A DNA stretch of 64,000 bases. It comes from Phylloscopus collybita. Its lineage: Eukaryota > Chordata > Aves > Passeriformes > Phylloscopidae. The stretch is from contig JAJNNQ010000077.1 in the NCBI GenBank assembly GCA_027886175.1, positions 1,426,001 to 1,490,000 on the forward strand, written 5' to 3'. Each line of letters begins with the position of its first letter. Positions within the stretch are counted from its first letter, which is position 1. Below, in pieces: positions 56,966 to 64,000 of this stretch. A program made the translations under genes and the position numbers. The notes beneath the pieces are model-generated. The model saw only the letters and a list, made by a program, of their open reading frames with translations, searched no databases and had not been told where the DNA came from.

Positions 56966-58184
56966 TGTATAAAAAGCAAAAGTCTATTTGTCATCACCCC
57001 AACTCTCCCATCCATCTCCAAGCAGGAAAGTGAAAACACTCTCAGGAAAGCTCCTGATCTTTACAGCAATCCCAGGCTCACCTTCTTTTGGGAAGTGTCC
57101 TCCAGAGCTGTGCCCAGGCTGGTGTGGAGCTGGGAGCAGCCCTGCCCCACACAGCACCTCTCAGCAGCAGCACCTGCCCTGCTCAGGGGGGCTCCTTCCC
57201 CCCACAGCTTCTCCCCAGCGCTGGGAGCAGCTCCCAGGGCTGGCTGAGAGCTGTCCCTGGCAGGCAGCAGAGTCCCTGGGCCAGCACAGAGCCCTGGGCT
57301 GCAGGGGCCTGCTCTGCAGGACAGCCCTGGGCAGCCCTGGCTGCAGCCCCGGCTGCTCAGCCCTGCAGCAGAGCCTGGCTCAGGGAGCTGCCCTGTGCTG
57401 TGCCTGGGCTGCTGCAGCAGGGAAACCCAGCCCTGCCCCAGGGCCACATCCCTGCCCTGCAGCAGCTCTGAGAGTCCTCCTGGAAGGGCCTCAGACCTGT
57501 GGGATGTGGCAGCTTCAGGAGATCCCTGCAGGAAGTGCAGCTTATCTTCCCCCAGCCAGATAGTGACTGTTCCAAATGCTGTGAGGGTTTCTCCTCCAGT
57601 GAGCTGTGAGTGAGCTCTGCTGGGCTGGGAAAAGAGTTGCTCATCAGGAGAAATGTCTTTTGAAGCTCTTCTTGGTTGCCAGGAGCTGCCTCTGTGCCAG
57701 GAGCCCAGCCCAGCTCATTAGCACAGACACAGCACAAGGACTTTAATGACCCTCTTGGGGCTGGTGCTGAGGCCCTGAACATCAGTCCCTGACAGGGAGC
57801 TGATGAAACTTCTCCAGAACTCCAAGTCAGAATCCAACTCCAAAGTTTCTGCAAGTTTTAATGGGTCCCAGTGAGCGACACAACAGAGAAAGTGTCCGCA
57901 GTCCCCAGGCAGAGCAGAGAACTGTTGGGAGTGATGCCAGGAGGGGACAAAGAGAAGCCAAGTCTTGGTGGCCTGGGGCACAGCAGGGTCTGTGCCACCA
58001 AGGGCTGTCAGGAGACACCTTGTCCTGAGGCCCTGGGGCCTCCTGGCACAGCCCCAGCAAGGCTGGGCACTCTCAGCCCCTTGTCCTGCCCTCAGCATCC
58101 CCCTGACAGCCCAGTGGCCTCAAGGATCTGTTGGAAGGAGTCCCTGGGGAGCCCTGGTCAGGAGTGGCCCTGGGGGGGGGGCTC

Positions 58185-58960
58185 CTGAATGCTCCCAGGC
58201 ACTGCAGGTTCTTCAAAGGACTTTGGGTTTGGCTTTTGCCTTGGAGTTTCTGAGAGGTTTGTGCAATCATGGCCTCCAATTATCTGCTGTAATTAGTCCC
58301 TTGAGAGGCTTTGTCAGTATCAACACTCAGTGGGGCTCATTAATGCTTCAAGGCACTTCAGTTATTTTAAGGTACTTGGTGTTTCCCCTTTAAATCTGAC
58401 TCTGTGAGAAAGATTGTGCAATCCTGGCCCCAATTATCTATTTTAACAAGTCCCTTGGGATTCTTAGTGAAAACACTCAGTGGGGCTCATTAATACTTCA
58501 AGGTACTCCAAGTTTCTTAAAGAACTTTTTTTTGGCACTGAGTCTCTGAGAAGTTTTTGTGTAATCCTGGCCTCCAATTATCTGCTTTAATGAGTCCCTT
58601 GAGAGCTTTGCACTGACACTCAGTGGGGCTCATTAATACTTTGAGATACTCAAAGTGTTTAAGGTGCATTGGAATTTCCTTCCCACACTGAGTTTCTGAG
58701 AGGATTTTGTGCAATCCTGGCGTCCAATTCTCTCCTCCAAGGACTCCATGAGGAGCCTGTGTTGGGGATGGACCTCAGTGCAACCCATGAATGCCTCAAG
58801 ACACTTTGGGTTTTTCTTCTGACTTTGACTCCTGGAAAGGTTTGTGCAATCTCCTCTCAGGCCCTGAGGCTCAGCACCAAATGCACCATGGGGCTCATTA
58901 GGATCAAGCAATTCCTGACAAACTATGGCTGTGCCTTGATTTCCCTCTGGTCTGGTGAAG
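58185..58960. repeat. Tandem array of ~150-bp monomers, shorter partner
   Basis: The landmark 'cagtggggctcattaat' or variant lies near 58185, 58341, 58491, 58630, 58785 and 58891, i.e. six against eight in arm B, a loss or gain of one ~305-bp two-monomer unit. Confidence 0.85.
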
Positions 58961-60325
58961 TTCATTAGGAAAGTTTCCAGCTAGAGTTATGGAGAAAGAT
59001 TTCAAAGAGTTTTTTAAAAGGACACATTCCTGTTACAAAGGGTGTCTTTTATTACTGCTCTGTTTAGAGCAGAGGTGATTGCAGCATTCAGTGACTGATA
59101 CCCCAGGGTGTCTCCTCAGGAGGTCTGGCCTGCTCAGAGAAGCTGTGTCCTGAGGTCTGACCCAGTGTGGACAACCTTGCTCCACATTCCCCAAGCCATC
59201 CTGTCCCTCCTCGCTTACCTGGGACCTACTTTGCTTGGCGAGCTGCCCACACTCAGGCAAACAGGGCCTTCCTATTTTTTTTTAGCAATGTAAAACTCCT
59301 AATTTTCCCCACTGAAAACAGACACCCTCCTCAGGTGTGTGCCAGCCCAAGGTGCCACCAAGGCCACTGCAGCCCTGCCCTGGGCCAGGAGTGAGGGTGG
59401 ATCATCATCCCAACTTGCCCTGGGCCATTGCAAGGGGCTGTGGCCATGGACACTGCCCTGACTCCACTGCTGGGTTTGGGTGCCACAGCAACCCCCATCA
59501 GTTCAAGGTTCCTTGGAAAGCACCCCAAGGAGCCATTTCTGCAGCCAGGTTCCATGGCCAGGAGGAGGTGGGGGGCTGCAGGTGGTCAATGCCCCATCCC
59601 TGGAAACATTCCAGTCCAGCTGGGACAGGGCTCTGAACAACCTGATCTGGTGAAAGATGTCCCTGCTCATCCCAGGTCTGGGCAAGAGGCCTGAGTGAGG
59701 CCTGAACAACAGGCCCTGAGCCAAAGGTGACCTCTAGGTGAACCTTCCAAACCAAGGTTATCTTTGTACCTGCTCATTAGTGAAATATGCATGGTCATTA
59801 GCACTGTGATTGATGGATCCACTCATTAGTGAAACATGGATTGACCTTTCTGTGTTTGGAAGCCAGACAAGGCCATGAAATCTGACATCTGACCTTGTTT
59901 GGGGCTGTATGGTCAAAGTCACCTCCCTTGGTTCCTCCTTGGGCCCTGGCCAGGTTTTGGGAGGGACCCAAGAGGAGGATGAATCCAGATGTTCCCACAC
60001 TAGAAGTGCTGTCAGTTTATTTGTTCAGCACTGTCAAAGCTGGGCCCTCTCACAGTGAGGCTGGAGCCTCAGCTGTGGCTGGAGGCACCTGCAGGAATTC
60101 CCAGTGTCCAGGAGTGGCTCTGCAGTCCTTGGCTGTGACAGCTTCCCCCAGCTGATGTGTGGGTGTGGGTGATGGGAAAGTCTGAGGGTCACTGCTGATG
60201 GATCTTTCTTACTCACTGCAGGCAATCTTTGGTAGTGATGGTTGGGTGCATTGCTGAGCTGCTCCTTTTGTGCTCCTTTGCCTCAGTTCCCACTCACTCC
60301 TGAGCTTCAGCCCTGGCTAGCAGTA

Positions 60326-60694
60326 TGCTCGGGGGGAAACTGAGTCAAGGACAAAGGTAAAAGGTGCTCTTAATCCTTCAGGAACACAGTCCCACAGTTT
60401 AATGCAGAACCTACTCCATGCGGCTTGGGGGAGTTAAGAGAAGAATTAAGAGAGGAGTTAAGAGGGTGATTCCCTGCCAGAGGGGAGTTTTATGCCCTCT
60501 GCCAAGGAGGGGGAGGGGGTCTACCAGCCGATGGGGACTGACCTGGGGGAGGTAAGGCATAGGTGGTGTCAGCGAGAGGGGATTCAGTGCAGGGGCTCAT
60601 GGGCAGGTACAGCAAATGCTTTGTGTGAACACATATAACAGAAACACCCAGTGCAATAGAACAAAGTGAACAAACTACTTACTGCAATACAACA
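60326..60694 (-). repeat. 3' LTR of ERV-D
   Basis: Minus-strand start TGTTGTATTGC like ERV-B. Two direct copies of aagagaagaattaagagaggagt-type words lie at 60430-60460. The outer end is set by a TG at 60326 and is approximate; no target duplication was found. Confidence 0.6.
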
Positions 60695-60740
60695 TCTCAG
60701 CCTTTTCAGTAACAATAAAACTGAAAGACACGGTTCGGGC

Positions 60741-61211
60741 CTATTCTGGGGCAGAATATGTTTTTGCCCACCACTTTTCATTTGCAGGCAGTTTTGGCTG
60801 TTCTTGGCCTGCGAGCTCTGTATGGCTGACTTCTGAGGTTGTAGGGATTAAACCATTGAGAGCCTTTAAAACTAGGCAGCAAAGAATTCCAAACGCCAAC
60901 TGAATTAAAAACAAGACAAGAAAAAACAACAGGATTTTAAAAGGAAACACAAACACAAAGCATATTAACAGTCTGAGATCTGCCAGAAGTAACACTGTCT
61001 TCTCTTTCCGGCGGTGTCTTTTTTTTGGAGTGACGGTTGCTTGCTTCTCATCATCTTCTGTTGGTGCTGGTTTTTTGGGAACAAAAGGTTTCACCCACTT
61101 TTGGGGTATCCAGTGAGGGCCCAAGGGGGTGGATACACACACATAGCCACATCCCCAGGTCATGAGCTCATAGGGACCTTTGATCTCCCAGGTTTCTGGG
61201 TCCCTAATCAA
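60741..61211 (-). pseudogene. ERV-D integrase tail fused in frame to Env membrane tail
   Basis: A 156-codon open frame. The first ~75 residues are the integrase C-terminal domain (GPYELMTWGCGY, WIPQKWVKPF, basic KKRHRRK). The rest aligns with the end of ERV-B Env: a membrane anchor (FKILLFFLVLFLIQLAFGILCC) broken here as two hydrophobic blocks, then LNGLIPTTSEVSHTELA. The env surface subunit and most of the transmembrane ectodomain are deleted, giving a chance in-frame fusion. Confidence 0.8.
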
Positions 61212-61786
61212 AACTGGTGGGCGCTGTGACAGCTTAAACTGCTGTTAAAGTGACGTACCACTGGAGGACTCCTGTTTTCAAATGAACAATTTAGAAAGTT
61301 AATGGTAAACATGGCTTTGCAGAGTTTTTGTGTTGGTGACAACCATGCTGTGGAACTGTCTTGCCCAGCCAGGACCTTTTTGAGCATCTGGTGGGCACGC
61401 CCGACCACAGCTTGGCCTGTGGGGGAGTGGGGGATGCCTGTTATATGTTCCATTCCCCACTGCTGGACAAACTCGAGGAATTCCTTGCTTTTGTACACTG
61501 GGCCATTGTCAGTTTTGATTTTCTTAGGGATCCCCAGTAATGAAAAGGCTTGCATGAGATGTTTCTTGGCATGTGCAGCCATTTCTCCTGTGTGGGCAGA
61601 GGCATAAACTGCGTTTGAATAGGTGTCAATGCTCACATGCACGTATTTTCTGTGGCCGAAACTAGGAATGTGTGTGATGCCTGTCTGCCACTCCTGGCAG
61701 CTTCCAAGCCCTCTGGGGTTAACCCCCATTGTAGGGGAGTTTTTAGAAGAGCGAGGCCACAATCTATTGATAGGAAGTTTGAGCAA
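61208..61786 (-). pseudogene. pol: ERV-D integrase core, catalytic Glu lost
   Basis: Reads GITHIPSFGHRKYVHVSIDTYS (first Asp), KTDNGPVY (second Asp) and GQAVVGRAHQ, where ERV-A has GQAIVECAH and ERV-B GQAVVERVH. The catalytic Glu is therefore Gly. A frameshift at 61208-61211 separates it from the C-terminal part. The upstream RNase H and zinc-binding sequence is not clearly present. Confidence 0.88.
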
Positions 61787-61879
61787 TCCTTGCTATCAGG
61801 GAACAGTAGGGGTTCTTGTACTGTGCCTGCTGTGTACTGTGCTGTTCCTACATTGCCTTGAATTAGCAAAAAAGTAGCA

Positions 61880-62899
61880 AATGTAATAACTCATTGGTCC
61901 TTCTCACAGATGCTTCCCTTCGGAAGCTGAAGACATGTAACAACTTGTTTTACCTTCTCATAGATGCTGAAGACAGAAATGCTGATCATAAGACAGTGTG
62001 AGTTTGCAAAAAATAAATTAGAAGCCTTAGCTATGAATACAGTATAAAAGGGTTTATTGTTAAGTTTAGCATAGTTTGTACAATTTTAGAAAAGCCTTTT
62101 GTTTTAGAATGTATCTTTCTCGTAGTTGTGATAGGAGTTTCTAGGGCAGCTATAGCCTCTGCCTAGAGACTTTTTTATTGGTTCTTTCTTGTCCTATCCC
62201 CTCTGTCATGCATAATTTCCCTCCATAATGGTCCATAATGGAATCCTTATCTCTAAGGTCCAAGAGTTCCAGCCACTAGCTTAACTGGACTCTTCTCAGG
62301 CCACCCCCAAACCTGTGTTGGATTTGTTGGAATTTAAGTGACTTAGTTTGGCATGTTGTAATTGGATTGTTTTATTGGATTGTGTGATTTTGTACCCACC
62401 CCAAAATATGTAGTACAAAACCGCCCCCCAGATCAGGCTTGGGATCTCTCTCCAGAGGCACCAGCCTGGAGGCTGGGGGTTCCCCTGACCCCCTCCCCCC
62501 TAAATAAAGCCTCTGTTCCCTGGAAGCCTCAAGAGAGTCCCCTCTTTTTCAATCCCAGCCATAGCAGTGTGAGCCAACTGCCTGAGCCGAGACCCCACAA
62601 AACTGTCTTGCTGGAACGTGCCAGAGCAGCCGGGGGGCCCAGGCTGACCACCGAGCTGGGCCAGAGCCAGGCACGAGCCCCAGCAAGACAGAACAAAGAA
62701 GATTTTGCTGCCAAAAGACATGAACCAATGAGCAATCATTTAGGGTGCTTGAATATGAGATTTTAACCAATCAACAATTGTTTAGCTGTGCCTGCTTTTG
62801 ATCTGTAACCACATAAATATAGGGAATAAAGAACAAATTAGGAGATCAAACCTAATCATATTGATGCCCGTTTGATTCTCTGCTCCTTCCTCGCAACAG
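61880..62899 (+). mobile_element. Probable LTR-derived sequence
   Basis: Has AATAAA near 62504 and again near 62825, and ends '...ccttcctcgcaaca', a CA end followed by satellite. This may be one long LTR or two fragments; the start is not defined. Confidence 0.4.
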
Positions 62900-64000
62900 T
62901 TTCCATGGGTCCCCACAGTGTCACAGTGTCCCCTTGCTTCCATGAGGCCTTGCAGTGTCAAAATGATTTCCTTGGTTCCATGGAATGGAACAGTGCACAA
63001 TGAACAATGCACAACTGTGCAATGACACAGTGGCCCCTTGGTTTCATGAGGTCTCAGAGTGTCACAATGGCCTTCATGATTCCAGATAGTCCTGCAGTGT
63101 CACAGTGGTGCCTTGGTTCTTTTGGGCTCCTCAGGATCACAATGGCCCCTTGGCTGCATGAGGCCCAGCTCTGTCACACTGACCCCTTGCTTCCATTGGG
63201 CCCCGTAGGGTCACAGTTATCCCCCCCTTGCTTCCATGCGACCTTCAGTGTCACAGTAGTCTCCTTGGTACTGCAGTATTACAATGGACCCTTGGTTTAA
63301 TGAGGCCCAGCAGTGTCAAAATGACCTAATTTGCTCCAAAAGGTCCTGCAGAGCCCCTTGGTTCAACGAGACCTCAGAGTTTCATAATGTTCTCCAGCAT
63401 TCCACGAGTCCCTGCAACGTCACAATGGACCTTTGGTTCCATGGGCTCTCATGCTGTTCCATGAATCCTTAGTTCCATGGGGCCCTGCAGTGTCACAATG
63501 GACCCCTTGGTTCAATGATGCCACACAGTGCCACAATTGTCCCTTGGTTCCATTGAGCCCCACAGTGTCACTATGAACCCCTTGGCTCCCCAGGGCTCTG
63601 AAGTGCCACAATGGCCTTATGGTTTCCCAGGGCCTCAAGGTGTGCAAATGGCCTTCAGGGTTTCATGAGGCCCAGCGGTGTGACAATGGCCCTTTGGTTC
63701 CATGATGTCCCACAGTGTCACAATGGTCTCCTTGGTTCCACGGTGTCAGAATGGACCCTTCATCCCATTGAGACCCACACTGTTCACTGCAGCCCCCTTG
63801 ATTCCTTGAGGATCTGTCATGTTATAATGGCCCCTTGGTTCCAGTATGTCCCAAAGTGTCAGAATGGTCTCCACTGTTCCATGAGGCCCTGCAATGTCAC
63901 TGTGGTCCCCTTGGTTCCACAGGGCCCCACAGTGTCACAATGAACTCTTGGTTCCATGAGGTTCTTCAGTCACAATGGTCCCTTGGCTCAATGTGGGCAC
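62900..64000. repeat. Satellite array 3, ~38-bp unit, runs off the window
   Basis: Same unit and orientation as arrays 1 and 2: 'gtgtcacaatgg', 'ccccttggttccatgagg', 'ccctgcagtgtcac'. Confidence 0.93.

Larger units (their letters stand above)
51785..60281. repeat. Inverted segmental duplication, arm B'
   Basis: Reverse complement of 7769-16524. Ends at 60281, where sequence unrelated to the partner starts and ERV-D follows within 45 bp. Confidence 0.92.
60326..61870 (-). mobile_element. ERV-D: class II endogenous retrovirus remnant
   Basis: In minus orientation: integrase (61786-61208), integrase end fused to an env tail (61211-60741), polypurine tract (CTGAAAAGGCTGAGA, complement of 60695-60709), 3' LTR (60694-60326). 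No 5' LTR, gag, protease or RT. Same family as ERV-A and ERV-B. Confidence 0.85.

Overview
The window looks like bird genomic DNA, most likely from a songbird. It has two intact olfactory receptor genes of the OR14-like type that is greatly expanded in birds, CR1 LINE fragments, young class I and class II endogenous retroviruses (ERVs), and dense mini- and microsatellites. I see no bacterial or viral operon structure. Host genes are few: two single-exon olfactory receptors, two receptor fragments and one possible exon of an unrecognised membrane protein. Most other long open frames are repeat-derived.

Layout. 1-2990 is one arm (A) of an inverted duplication whose partner is 30340-35664. A further rearranged direct copy of part of it lies at 29190-30340. 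3490-6038 holds a TGATGTCA-type tandem repeat, a possible solo LTR and class II ERV-A (integrase remnant, minus strand). 7769-16524 is arm B of a larger inverted duplication. It contains a ~150-bp tandem array, the upstream region of an olfactory receptor, the receptor gene itself (13664-14596), a highly conserved ~820-bp downstream block and a CR1 end. Its inverted partner B' is 51785-60281, with the second receptor at 53704-54636 on the minus strand. Between the arms, 16516-28250 holds satellite arrays, solo LTRs, a gag-bearing ERV remnant (20122-21300), a truncated third copy of the receptor unit (21979-23285), an A/C/T-rich minisatellite, one putative exon (25949-26498) and very AT-rich repeats.

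29190-36950 is the rearranged A' block. It differs from arm A by a 368-bp TG...CA element with perfect 6-bp target duplications, a 770-bp A/C-rich satellite, and about 1 kb of polypyrimidine repeat. 37500-39720 is a ~38-bp satellite that recurs at 16516-16925 and 62900-64000.

40995-51477 is a nested provirus. A class II element on the minus strand (ERV-B) has near-identical LTRs, a 6-bp target duplication and a full-length open env. A class I element on the plus strand (ERV-C; 723-bp LTRs, 4-bp duplication, tRNA-Pro-like primer site, gag, integrase and env) is inserted in its 5' LTR. A third class II remnant (ERV-D, minus strand) lies at 60326-61870, just beyond the end of arm B', followed by an LTR-like segment and satellite to the window end.

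Main points. (1) The outer provirus carries an intact env but lacks gag, protease and RT. (2) The two receptor genes differ at the conserved Arg of the DRY motif. (3) Repeat expansions and insertions differ sharply between paired arms, giving clean filled and empty sites. Base positions were read by eye; LTR and duplication edges given without a target duplication are accurate to roughly 10-30 bp.
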